Assembly (NCBI RefSeq): GCF_000011645.1
Contig: NC_006270.3
Location: 3,928,501-3,992,500 of the forward strand
Direction: 5' to 3'
Origin: Bacillus licheniformis DSM 13 = ATCC 14580
Lineage (GTDB): Bacteria > Bacillota > Bacilli > Bacillales > Bacillaceae
Length of the DNA: 64,000 nt
Shown piece by piece: positions 8,147-15,621 of this stretch. A program made the translations under genes and the position numbers. The notes below the pieces were generated by a model. It worked only from the letters and a program-made list of their open reading frames with translations. It searched no databases and was not told the DNA's origin. Positions within the stretch are counted from its first letter, which is position 1. Each line of letters opens with the position of its first letter.

Positions 8147-8563
8147 GTGGAAGACGAGCAGCTCGTCCCTTTATTAAAAAAGCGGGGTTTACGAATTACA
8201 GCTCAGCGCGTCCTGATTTTAAAAACGATTGCTTCTTTGGGCGGCCATCCATCGGCGGAAGACATTCACCGGGAATTGCCGTACATGAGTCTCCCGACAA
8301 TCTACAGCAACTTGAAACTATTTGTGAAGCTCGGCATTTTAAAAGAGCTGTCTCACGGAGACGCAAAAAGCAAATATGAACTGTTTACATCACAGCATTA
8401 TCATGTCATTTGTAAATCATGCGGGAAGATCGCTGATCTGGACTATCCTCACCTCAAAGAGGTAGAGCATGCGGCAGCACAATTGACGAACTTTAAAGTG
8501 AACTCGCATTTTCTAGGAATCTATGGAATCTGTACAACATGCCAAGAACAGCAGCAGAGGTGA
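8147..8563 (+). CDS. PerR-like Fur-family peroxide/metal regulator
   Basis: Fur-superfamily repressor of 138 residues: N-terminal winged helix (to about residue 75) and C-terminal dimer domain. Structural zinc cysteines are CKSC (89, 92) and CTTC near the end. Residues matching the PerR regulatory metal site are His34, His84, His86 and Asp97, but the site equal to PerR Asp85 is Glu78 (YELF). The first ATG at 8138 abuts AGGGG, so the GTG at 8147 is chosen. Six bases separate it from hemH, so the two are co-transcribed. B. licheniformis is known to hold extra PerR-like proteins (PerR2, PerR3); this is probably one. Not the main PerR by context. Confidence 0.85.
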   Translation: MEDEQLVPLLKKRGLRITAQRVLILKTIASLGGHPSAEDIHRELPYMSLPTIYSNLKLFVKLGILKELSHGDAKSKYELFTSQHYHVICKSCGKIADLDYPHLKEVEHAAAQLTNFKVNSHFLGIYGICTTCQEQQQR

Positions 8564-8569
8564 AGACAT

Positions 8570-9523
8570 ATGGAACGAAAAAAAGTCGGCCTGTTAGTCA
8601 TGGCATACGGAACCCCTTATCAGGAAGAAGATATCATTCCGTATTACACGCATATCCGTCATGGAAAACGACCGTCCGATGATATGATTGAAGACTTGAA
8701 AAAACGCTACAAGCATATCGGCGGAATCTCTCCGCTCGCGAAAATTACGCTCGCTCAGGCAAAAGAGCTGGAAAAAACGTTGAACGAGCGCCAAGATAAA
8801 GTCGAATACGTGATGTATCTCGGCTTAAAACACATCTCTCCGTTTATCGAGGATGCGGTTGAACAAATGAAAAAAGACCAAATTGAAGAGGCCGTTTCCG
8901 TCGTCTTAGCTCCCCACTATTCCACCTTCAGCACCGAAGTATACAATCGGCGCGCCAAACAGGCCGCAGCAGCAATCGGCGGACCACGGATCGCATCGAT
9001 TGACGAGTGGTATCAGGAAGAAGGCTTTATTCGCTATTGGTCTGAAGAAATCGGCAGCATTTTAAACGACATGTCTGAAAAAGAGCGGGAAAAAGCGGCC
9101 GTCATATTCTCAGCACACAGCCTGCCGGAAAAAATCAGGGAGCATGGCGATCCTTACCCGGATCAGCTCGAGAAAACAGCACAACTAATCGGAGAACGGC
9201 TGTCATTTGACCAGATCGCCGTAGGCTGGCAAAGCGAGGGCAACACGCCCGATCCTTGGCTCGGCCCGGACGTCCAAGACTTAACAAAGGAACTGTATGA
9301 AGAAGGCTTCCGGTCATTCATTTACGCACCAGTCGGTTTTGTATCTGACCACCTGGAAGTTCTGTATGACAACGACTATGAGTGCAAAGTGGTTACGGAC
9401 GAGCTTGGCGCAAGCTATCACCGTCCGCCTATGCCGAACACTGATCCGCGGTTCATCGATACGCTTGCTTCAGTCGTGGAGCGAACATACAACAGCACAG
9501 AACAGGAGAAAGCGGAGCTGTAA
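8570..9523 (+). CDS. hemH: Ferrochelatase/coproporphyrin ferrochelatase paralogue
   Basis: Protein of 317 residues of the HemH family, which inserts Fe2+ into (copro)porphyrin in the last steps of haem formation. The active-site His is in IFSAHSLPEKI and the Glu in GFVSDHLEVLYDND, both as in B. subtilis HemH; length is similar (310 there). The usual hemEHY operon is not here, so this is likely a second, stress-linked copy. It directly follows the PerR-like gene and lies in line with katA, which suggests that peroxide stress raises haem synthesis for catalase. A strong terminator overlaps its end. Confidence 0.88.
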   Translation: MERKKVGLLVMAYGTPYQEEDIIPYYTHIRHGKRPSDDMIEDLKKRYKHIGGISPLAKITLAQAKELEKTLNERQDKVEYVMYLGLKHISPFIEDAVEQMKKDQIEEAVSVVLAPHYSTFSTEVYNRRAKQAAAAIGGPRIASIDEWYQEEGFIRYWSEEIGSILNDMSEKEREKAAVIFSAHSLPEKIREHGDPYPDQLEKTAQLIGERLSFDQIAVGWQSEGNTPDPWLGPDVQDLTKELYEEGFRSFIYAPVGFVSDHLEVLYDNDYECKVVTDELGASYHRPPMPNTDPRFIDTLASVVERTYNSTEQEKAEL

Positions 9524-9540
9524 ATCGAGCTCCGCTTTTT
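9511..9540 (+). terminator. Intrinsic terminator of the PerR-like/hemH unit
   Basis: AGCGGAGCT and AGCTCCGCT pair around a short loop holding the stop codon, followed by TTTTT. The convergent licI ends 10 bases later. Confidence 0.85.
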
Positions 9541-9549
9541 GCTGCAATG

Positions 9550-10500
9550 TTATGACGTGACAATATCCCGCTTTTGAAAAACCCAAAAGGAGACAGCCAG
9601 AAAAAGAATAAAATAAACAGCAATCACAGCCGCTGAAAATGAAAGAGTCATATCTTGAATAAACGGCTCCCCATCAATGTATTGACTGAGATCTGAATTT
9701 GCAAAGATCGTATACTTGGTCCAATCAAATTTTGCCGCTAAAAATTGAGTAATCGCAGACCCTGTAAAAAAGACGAACAGCGAAAGACCGACAGAGACGA
9801 CCGCGCTTCTTAGGATGACCGAAATCATAAAGGCCAGCGTGGCCAGCACAATAATATTCAATAAAGCGGCTCCATAGTCTAAGGCTAAAAACTTCAGCAT
9901 TGACATCTTTATCACTTCGCCGCTTCGATAGGACAAATAGTATTGGCTTCCCTCCAAACCTAGCAGGGCATACCCTAAAACAAACGCAAATAAAAGTGTC
10001 GCAGCAAACATAAATACAGTGTTGAGCAAGATCGACAAGTATTTCCCCAATAGATAATGCCAACGCTTGACCGGTGTTGCAATCGCAAATTTAATAGTTC
10101 CTTTGCTGTGCTCAAGCGCGATGGAGTTCGCTGCCAGCACGATTGCAATCAACGCGATTAATGTTGTGATCGGTTTTAACTCCTTCAGCATCGTCCAAAC
10201 ATTGTATTTCGCAGAAGGCGGCAAATTATGCTCAAGCCGGTATTGATTGACCGCGATCTCTTCTTTTAAAAATTGGTATTTGGGAACCGCTGGGCTCAGC
10301 TCTCTCATTTCTCTTTCATACTGAGCGTTTTGAACGGTTAATTGCTCTTTCCAGTTACCTGTCTCCTTCTCCTTTTCGCCATTGCTGACCATCCATGCAA
10401 CAGCGATTGTCATGACAAGCAGCAAGCTTAACACAATCCAGGTACTTTTCGTCACCATCAGCCTGTAAAGTTCATTTTTCAAGACCCTCATGCCGGTCAC
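9550..10500 (-). CDS. licI: Lichenicidin cluster ABC permease LicI
   Basis: ABC-2 type permease of 316 residues. After a first membrane segment (about 15-35) comes a long charged extracytoplasmic stretch of about 70 residues (NGEKEKETGNWKEQ...), then five more segments. This resembles BcrB/YhcI-type permeases of bacitracin and lantibiotic immunity. It overlaps licH by four bases and ends the licR-licI gene run. Role: with LicH a likely second immunity or export transporter. The symbol follows published naming of this cluster as I recall it; confidence in the letter is lower than in the family. Confidence 0.78.
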   Translation of the reverse strand: MTGMRVLKNELYRLMVTKSTWIVLSLLLVMTIAVAWMVSNGEKEKETGNWKEQLTVQNAQYEREMRELSPAVPKYQFLKEEIAVNQYRLEHNLPPSAKYNVWTMLKELKPITTLIALIAIVLAANSIALEHSKGTIKFAIATPVKRWHYLLGKYLSILLNTVFMFAATLLFAFVLGYALLGLEGSQYYLSYRSGEVIKMSMLKFLALDYGAALLNIIVLATLAFMISVILRSAVVSVGLSLFVFFTGSAITQFLAAKFDWTKYTIFANSDLSQYIDGEPFIQDMTLSFSAAVIAVYFILFLAVSFWVFQKRDIVTS

Positions 10501-11399
10501 CCCTTATTGATCAATTCCAGAAAGCTTTGTTCTATCGACTGTTTTTCCTGCTTCATATGCAGAACTCTTATTTTGTTCTCCATTAACAGATTAACGACTT
10601 TCATAATGTCTTCTTCCATGCAAAGGACATAAATCTCATTTTTATCTTCCGTGAGACCGCCTGCATACTGGTACTCATTCAACAGGTCAGCCGCTTCATC
10701 GGCGTGGCCGTTTAATGTAAGCCGATAACGAACCGTATCGGTATCGCGGTGATTGCTCTTAATTTGCAGGAGTTCTCCGTTTTTCATGACGCCGTATTCA
10801 TCACAAATCATCTCAACCTCAGACAGAAGATGACTCGAAATCAAAATCGTTTTGTTGAAGGTTTTCGCCAAGTACTGAAGGTGTTCGCGCAAATCAATGA
10901 TTCCCTGAGGATCAAGGCCGTTTGTCGGTTCATCGAGAATGAGAAATTCCGGATCATGCAAGAGCGCGACGGCAAGGCCCAAACGCTGTTTCATGCCTAA
11001 TGAATACGTTTTAACTGGTTTATGAATACTTCCTGTCAAATCAACAAGCTGAACGATCTCTTCTATGCGCTCCTTTGACACGTGGCTGTGGAATCCGCCG
11101 AGATATTTAAGGTTTTGGTATCCTGTTAAGTGCTCATAAAAGGATGGGTTTTCAACAACAGAACCGACTCGGGCTGCCGCTTCCTCGTAATTGCTTTTAA
11201 CTGAATAGCCGTCGATGCGGATATCTCCTGATGTCGGCTTTGCCATCCCGACAATCATTTTGATAAGTGTTGTCTTGCCAGCGCCGTTTGGCCCGAGCAG
11301 CCCAAAAATTGTACCTGGGGCAATTTGAAATGTGATATTTTGGACAATTGGTCTGCCTTTTATTCGTTTACTTACACCTTCAAATTCGACTTGACTCAT
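10497..11399 (-). CDS. licH: Lichenicidin cluster ABC ATPase LicH
   Basis: ABC ATPase of 300 residues. Walker A GPNGAGKTT near residue 36-44, signature YSLGMKQRLGLAVAL, Walker B FLILDEPTNGLDP, switch SSHLLSEVE. The C-terminal 80 residues are an extra domain usual in BcrA-type immunity ATPases. It overlaps licE upstream (20 bases) and licI downstream (4 bases). The set LicH/LicI is separate from LicF/LicE/LicG, so the cluster carries two ABC systems, both probably protecting the membrane from the two lichenicidin peptides. Letter assignment from memory of the literature. Confidence 0.8.
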   Translation of the reverse strand: MSQVEFEGVSKRIKGRPIVQNITFQIAPGTIFGLLGPNGAGKTTLIKMIVGMAKPTSGDIRIDGYSVKSNYEEAAARVGSVVENPSFYEHLTGYQNLKYLGGFHSHVSKERIEEIVQLVDLTGSIHKPVKTYSLGMKQRLGLAVALLHDPEFLILDEPTNGLDPQGIIDLREHLQYLAKTFNKTILISSHLLSEVEMICDEYGVMKNGELLQIKSNHRDTDTVRYRLTLNGHADEAADLLNEYQYAGGLTEDKNEIYVLCMEEDIMKVVNLLMENKIRVLHMKQEKQSIEQSFLELINKG

Positions 11400-12129
11400 T
11401 TTGTATTCCTCCTTTTTGGTATGGCCTGATCTGTTTCAATAGAAGAGAAAAAAAGAGCTGCGAAACCGCCGTGAACCAAACAATCGAACCGATAAGAACG
11501 GCAACTGACTTCTCCATTGCAATGAGGGCCGTCACAGGAAAAGACCATGGAAAGAGAAGCCCTAAAGGGGATTGCGAAACGCCGAAACTCAGCAGTGAAC
11601 AAATGAATACGATAATGTTTAATGAGGTCTTTTCCTTACTGGTGAATTTAAGCCATAGGACCGTACAGATCAGCGGAAAGGTTGACAAGAGATTGAGAAT
11701 GAAGCCCTTCATCCAAGAAAACCAAGGGGCAGGCCCGGGGAACCCCGATATTAAACCGAAGGCAAGCGATTCGATCACACAGACGGCATATAATGCGGCT
11801 GCGAACAGTCCAATAAACAAAACCTTAGCAAAAAGCATGGCTGCGAAAGGCTGCGGCGATAAGATTCGATTCAGCCACACTCGGTTTTTCAGTTCATCCT
11901 TATGCAAAAATACTGTGACCGAAGAGACAAGCCAGGGATAAATCGTGCTGAATACCAACAGCAATGTAAGATGCCTTAACGATGTCCATTCATTCCCTCC
12001 CGCAAACGGGGTGATTCGTTTTGCCATAAACCCTGTAAACACTAAAGATGCGGTAAGAATGAATATGCTCGTCATTGTAAAATCAGAGTTCCTGAGTTTG
12101 ATCCATTCCGCTTTGAGCAAATTTTTCAC
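11380..12129 (-). CDS. licE: Lantibiotic immunity permease LicE
   Basis: Membrane protein of 249 residues with about six segments and the N-terminus MKNLLKAEWIKLRNSDF, the 'E-K-L-K' start typical of LanE/MutE-type permeases. It lies between licG and licH with overlaps on both sides. With ATPase LicF and partner LicG it should form a LanFEG immunity transporter that removes lichenicidin from the producer membrane. Assignment is by family and operon; the two permeases LicE and LicG are not easily told apart except by the start motif. Confidence 0.78.
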   Translation of the reverse strand: MKNLLKAEWIKLRNSDFTMTSIFILTASLVFTGFMAKRITPFAGGNEWTSLRHLTLLLVFSTIYPWLVSSVTVFLHKDELKNRVWLNRILSPQPFAAMLFAKVLFIGLFAAALYAVCVIESLAFGLISGFPGPAPWFSWMKGFILNLLSTFPLICTVLWLKFTSKEKTSLNIIVFICSLLSFGVSQSPLGLLFPWSFPVTALIAMEKSVAVLIGSIVWFTAVSQLFFSLLLKQIRPYQKGGIQNESSRI

Positions 12130-12796
12130 GGATCTTTTCCTCCCCGCTCCTTAAGATCCAACACATACAGACCGCTATATAACCCGCCGAAATAAGATAA
12201 ACTGCCAGGCCTATATCGTTCACTGAATATTCAGTCAACAAAAGCCAAGAAACTCCCCACGGCAAATAAAGTGTTCCACTTTGCATAAAAAACGGCGTCA
12301 GCGTCATCAACAGCACAAATAGATATTCTGCCTTTAACGTCTTCAGAAAAAACTGGACGGAAGACATGATCACCGCCAGTATCGCAACAGCGGCTAAACG
12401 CTCTGGCGAAAACAAAACATCCTTTTGAAACAGCAGACTGACTGCCAAACAGCCGTAAAGCAAGACCAGCGCTGAGACGATAGTTATCACGGCGATTCCA
12501 GTCAGCACCCAAGTGAACAGGCGAACGGGATACCGCAAGATAAAAGCTTGATGCATCATGCGTCCAAATAATCTTCTGCCTGTAATATAAGTCAGCCAAA
12601 CCGAGACGACATAAACAGCCATTCCCTCCATGCTACGGATTTCTTTATTTGCCCCGTTTTTATAAAAGAGAAGATAATTAAGCAAAACGGCGAGCACCGT
12701 GATGATCATAACCGTACATGCAAACGTCTGAAATTTCATTCTCTTTTTCACCGCTTCGGGACAGCTTAACCAAAAATAAACTTTAAACAATTTCAT
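12083..12796 (-). CDS. licG: Lantibiotic immunity permease LicG
   Basis: Membrane protein of 237 residues with about six segments and a basic N-terminal region (CPEAVKKRMKF). It overlaps licE by 47 bases and licF by 14, so the three are tightly coupled. It is the second permease of the LicFGE immunity transporter. The sequence shows no enzymatic motif. The family is poorly conserved and the call depends mostly on the context of ATPase, twin permeases and regulator beside lantibiotic genes. Confidence 0.72.
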   Translation of the reverse strand: MKLFKVYFWLSCPEAVKKRMKFQTFACTVMIITVLAVLLNYLLFYKNGANKEIRSMEGMAVYVVSVWLTYITGRRLFGRMMHQAFILRYPVRLFTWVLTGIAVITIVSALVLLYGCLAVSLLFQKDVLFSPERLAAVAILAVIMSSVQFFLKTLKAEYLFVLLMTLTPFFMQSGTLYLPWGVSWLLLTEYSVNDIGLAVYLISAGYIAVCMCWILRSGEEKIREKFAQSGMDQTQEL

Positions 12797-13418
12797 TTAA
12801 ACGCCCGCTTTCTATGGCTAGAAAACGATCAAACAATTCGATAAAAGTTTCGTTCCAATGGCTTGATGCCATGATGGTCCCGTCATACCGCCTTATGATG
12901 TCTACAACGCTTTCCTGCGCTTTTCGGTCGAGCCCATTTAAAGGCTCATCCAATATTAAGATGGAAGGCTGATGAAATAAGGCCATTGCGATCTTCAGCT
13001 TTTGCCTCATGCCTGTTGAATAGTACTGTACTTTCGTGTCATCAGCCGGATTGATACCGAACCGCTCTAGTTCAGAATAGATCCGGTCATCGTCATCTAT
13101 TCCGTGAAGCAAGGCATGGACTCTCAGATTGTCCGTTCCAGTAAGGTGCTCATGAAGCGGCACTTCGTCACTGACATAGCCGATATGCCCGACAGCAGCT
13201 TCCCTGTTTTGGATAATCGATTGACCGTAAATCAAAATTTCGCCCGCAAATAAAGACAAGCCGGTAATTGCTTTAAGAAACGTCGATTTTCCCGATCCGT
13301 TTTCTCCTTTGAGCAAAACCCGGCTCCCTTTGTCCACAGCAAGGCTGACGTTTTCAAGAAGTTTCCTGTCTCCCGCCCGCACCTCAACATGGTTCATGAC
13401 AATTGGAAGCTCAACCAT
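12783..13418 (-). CDS. licF: Lantibiotic immunity ABC ATPase LicF
   Basis: Short ABC ATPase of 211 residues without C-terminal extension. Walker A is GENGSGKST (about 37-45), signature YSTGMRQKLKIAMALF, Walker B ILILDEPLNGLD, switch SSHWNE. This ATPase energises the LicG/LicE permease pair that gives producer self-protection. The start codon follows licY by two bases. The YSTGMRQ signature is close to those of other LanF-like and peptide-resistance ATPases. Confidence 0.82.
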   Translation of the reverse strand: MVELPIVMNHVEVRAGDRKLLENVSLAVDKGSRVLLKGENGSGKSTFLKAITGLSLFAGEILIYGQSIIQNREAAVGHIGYVSDEVPLHEHLTGTDNLRVHALLHGIDDDDRIYSELERFGINPADDTKVQYYSTGMRQKLKIAMALFHQPSILILDEPLNGLDRKAQESVVDIIRRYDGTIMASSHWNETFIELFDRFLAIESGRLNEIV

Positions 13419-13420
13419 GG

Positions 13421-13708
13421 CTACACCCTTGAACGAATTCCCAACAAAATGAAGAATCCAATGAAATACGGCAGCGAAAAAGCCAGTGTGACCATGTTTT
13501 TATAATTGGCGAACGACAAATCGACCCATGAACTTGTAAAAATAACGGCGGATATTCCAAGTGTAAGCAAAAAGAACATCACCCGAAAGAATTTGTTTTG
13601 AATATATGCCCCGCGTTCATCCTTTCCGTCAAGGCTGATTAAAATAATGATTCCGATAAACCCCGCAAATCCTGCGACAGCACCAATTGAATTGATCATT
13701 TCTAGCAT
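13421..13708 (-). CDS. licY: Small membrane protein LicY
   Basis: Ninety-five residues with three hydrophobic segments (about 8-26, 42-62 and 71-92) and a charged loop (DGKDERGAYIQNKF). Small membrane proteins of this build (DUF2178-like) are often encoded next to a short XRE regulator, as here: it shares one base with the end of licR. It may tie the regulator to the membrane state, but no function is shown. Named after the published lichenicidin cluster as recalled. Confidence 0.68.
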   Translation of the reverse strand: MLEMINSIGAVAGFAGFIGIIILISLDGKDERGAYIQNKFFRVMFFLLTLGISAVIFTSSWVDLSFANYKNMVTLAFSLPYFIGFFILLGIRSRV

Positions 13709-13986
13709 CAGCGATCATCCTCCTCTAGTTGGTATTGAAATACCTCGTTGATGTCCTTCTCAAATAACGCGGCAATGCGAAACCCCATTAACAGGGATGG
13801 TTTGTATTTATTCTTTTCAATGGAAATCACAGTTTGTCTTGTTACACCCAATAGATCGGCAAGCTGCTTTTGCGTCCACCCTTTCTCTGCTCGCAGCACA
13901 GGAATCCGGTTGGTTAACACCCCGCTTTGCTTTTCAATCTCAATCACCCTCTTTATTTGCAAATCATTTACATATATAGAGTACAA
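13708..13986 (-). CDS. licR: XRE-family regulator LicR
   Basis: Small helix-turn-helix regulator. The HTH is in RAEKGWTQKQLADLLGVTRQ followed by TVISIEKNKYKPSL, the pattern of 65-70 residue XRE regulators. The maximal frame (92 residues) starts at a TTG at 13986; homologues usually begin near LTNRIPVLR, i.e. the GTG near 13920, but no start has a clean ribosome site, so the N-terminus is uncertain. It heads the licR-licY-licFGE-licHI run. A 23-bp inverted repeat lies directly at its 5' end and may be an autoregulatory operator. Confidence 0.78.
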   Translation of the reverse strand: MYSIYVNDLQIKRVIEIEKQSGVLTNRIPVLRAEKGWTQKQLADLLGVTRQTVISIEKNKYKPSLLMGFRIAALFEKDINEVFQYQLEEDDR

Positions 13987-14004
13987 TGTTTTTTACACAT
14001 TGTA
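13982..14004. promoter_or_regulatory. Inverted repeat at the licR 5' end, candidate LicR operator
   Basis: TACAATG and CATTGTA form 7-bp perfect arms 9 bases apart. On the minus strand the outer arm is part of TTTACA, a possible -35 of licR. A bound dimer would block licR transcription. Its arms differ from those of the licA promoter repeat. Confidence 0.5.
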
Positions 14005-14053
14005 AAGAGTTTATAACAAAAAGTAAAAAGTTTTTTACCAAAACAGACTAAAA

Positions 14054-14090
14054 AAAGATCTTCACGTGATGATTGTGTGAAGATCTTTTC
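14054..14090 (-). terminator. Terminator of the licA2-licM2-licT-licP-licX unit
   Basis: AAAAGATCTTCAC and GTGAAGATCTTTT make a perfect 13-bp stem with an 11-base loop; on the minus strand seven Ts follow. It separates the biosynthetic unit from licR and immunity genes. Confidence 0.9.
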
Positions 14091-14095
14091 GACAA

Positions 14096-14284
14096 TCAAG
14101 ATTTAGGTTTTTCAAAAATCAGTTCGATAGAAGAAACCTGGCCTCCGGCCCTTGATGGAACAGAAAAGACGCTGTGAAGCTTCCAGCCTTTTTCAGCATA
14201 TTCATGAATCACATCAGAATAATTTTTCTCAAGTTTTCCGTTGAATGCTCCTACAGCGATTGAAACTGTTTGATATTCATACAT
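14096..14284 (-). CDS. licX: Small DUF4177-like protein LicX
   Basis: Sixty-two residues from the ATG at 14284 (MYEYQTVSIAVGAFNGK), well spaced from AAGGAGTG; a GTG three codons upstream would give 65. The pattern 'YEY..V...........Y...I...AEKGWKLHSV' fits DUF4177, small cytoplasmic proteins of unknown role. It follows licP by five bases and precedes the terminator of the unit. It is not needed by any known step of lantibiotic biosynthesis; function unknown. Symbol from memory of published cluster maps. Confidence 0.7.
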   Translation of the reverse strand: MYEYQTVSIAVGAFNGKLEKNYSDVIHEYAEKGWKLHSVFSVPSRAGGQVSSIELIFEKPKS

Positions 14285-14289
14285 ACCCT

Positions 14290-15621
14290 TCACTCCTTGT
14301 TCATCATTTTCAGCGCTTGATAAGCGCGTACTTCCCCGTAGCCGTATATAACATCTTTCCCCGGTTTGCCCAGGTCTAATGCCGATTTCCTCAGGATGTG
14401 ATGCACTTGTTTAGCCGATGGCTTCCTGTGATGGCGCTCCCGGTATTCAGATATAACCAGTGCAGCTGTTCCAGCTACCTGCGGGGCGGCCAAGCTTGTT
14501 CCGTATGAGAGGGAATATCCCTTTGGGATGTTTAGCATCTGGTCTAATGCGGTGTTGTCCTTCCCTTTCGGATACGTTGTCAGTACGAGGTCTGTCACAC
14601 GAACCATCCCATCCTGATCATACGTTTCTCCCAAATATCCTCCCGGGGCTGTGAATTCAATTTCCCGCCCTTGATTGGAGTATGGGGAAATATTGTTGCT
14701 TTTCATATTGCTGCCGACTGATACGACGTGCTTCAAAGCGCTCGGCAAATGCACCTTGTTTTCCGTTTTCCTCATCTCATCAAGGTTGACTCCTTTATTG
14801 CCGGCGGAAGAGAAGACCAGCACCTGATGCTTTGCAGCGTAGTTTGCAGCCCTTTGATAAGCTTTCATCAGCACTTTTCCTTCCCTGTCAAGAGAAGTAT
14901 AGCTTCCCGTACTGATGTTGATGACTTCATGCCCGTCATTGACTGCATCAACCATCGCCTTCATGATGTTGTAGCTGTCTCCGCCTTTTTCGTCCAGCAC
15001 TTGATAAGGCGTTATCGTCACATCTGGCGCAATGATATTGATCATCCCGGCTGTTTGTGTTCCGTGTCCTGTCGGATCTCCGGATACAGGCTTGCCGTCA
15101 ATGTAATTCCAGCCGCCATTTGTATTGACGGACGCTTTTAAGTCCGGATGGTCAAGATCCAGTCCGCTGTCAATCAAGGCAACTTTGACGTCCGGATGCC
15201 CTCTTTCGATTTGATACGTGCGATAGGAATCCGTCTGCTTTGCAGCGAACCATAGATATTCTTTTAGTTCCAAAATACCGTCAAGCCCCCATGCAGGCGA
15301 ACCGCTGATGACTGATTCCGTTTCGTTTACTGCTGTATTTGCAATCGGCTTTTCAATGACGTCAGCCCCGACTTTTTCAGCAAGCTTCTTTGTAAAAGGA
15401 GCAAGCTTTTGTTTTTCACCGGTCACTTTTGCAAATCCGATTTCTTCAATGACATCGGCATGGATGTGAAATTGTTCCGCCGTGTCCAGCAGTTTCGATT
15501 TATCTTTTACATGTTCAAGCAAAAGATACTGTTCTCCTGCTTGTTCTTTTGCTTGAGCCGTCTTTCCGCCGACCGGCAGCAGGACTGCAAAACATAAGAG
15601 AAAAATATATATTCTTTTCAC
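14290..15621 (-). CDS. licP: Subtilisin-type lantibiotic leader protease LicP
   Basis: Secreted serine protease of 443 residues. A signal peptide (MKRIYIFLLCFAVLLPVGG, cleavage near AQA) is followed by a pro-region of about 75 residues and an S8 catalytic domain: Asp in VALIDSGLDLDHPDL, His in GHGTQTAGM, oxyanion Asn in SSAGNKG, Ser in YGTSLAAPQVAGT. In lichenicidin formation LicP acts outside the cell and removes the hexapeptide NDVNPE left on the beta peptide after LicT has cut at the double glycine. It overlaps licT by four bases, so it is co-translated with the transporter. Confidence 0.93.
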   Translation of the reverse strand: MKRIYIFLLCFAVLLPVGGKTAQAKEQAGEQYLLLEHVKDKSKLLDTAEQFHIHADVIEEIGFAKVTGEKQKLAPFTKKLAEKVGADVIEKPIANTAVNETESVISGSPAWGLDGILELKEYLWFAAKQTDSYRTYQIERGHPDVKVALIDSGLDLDHPDLKASVNTNGGWNYIDGKPVSGDPTGHGTQTAGMINIIAPDVTITPYQVLDEKGGDSYNIMKAMVDAVNDGHEVINISTGSYTSLDREGKVLMKAYQRAANYAAKHQVLVFSSAGNKGVNLDEMRKTENKVHLPSALKHVVSVGSNMKSNNISPYSNQGREIEFTAPGGYLGETYDQDGMVRVTDLVLTTYPKGKDNTALDQMLNIPKGYSLSYGTSLAAPQVAGTAALVISEYRERHHRKPSAKQVHHILRKSALDLGKPGKDVIYGYGEVRAYQALKMMNKE

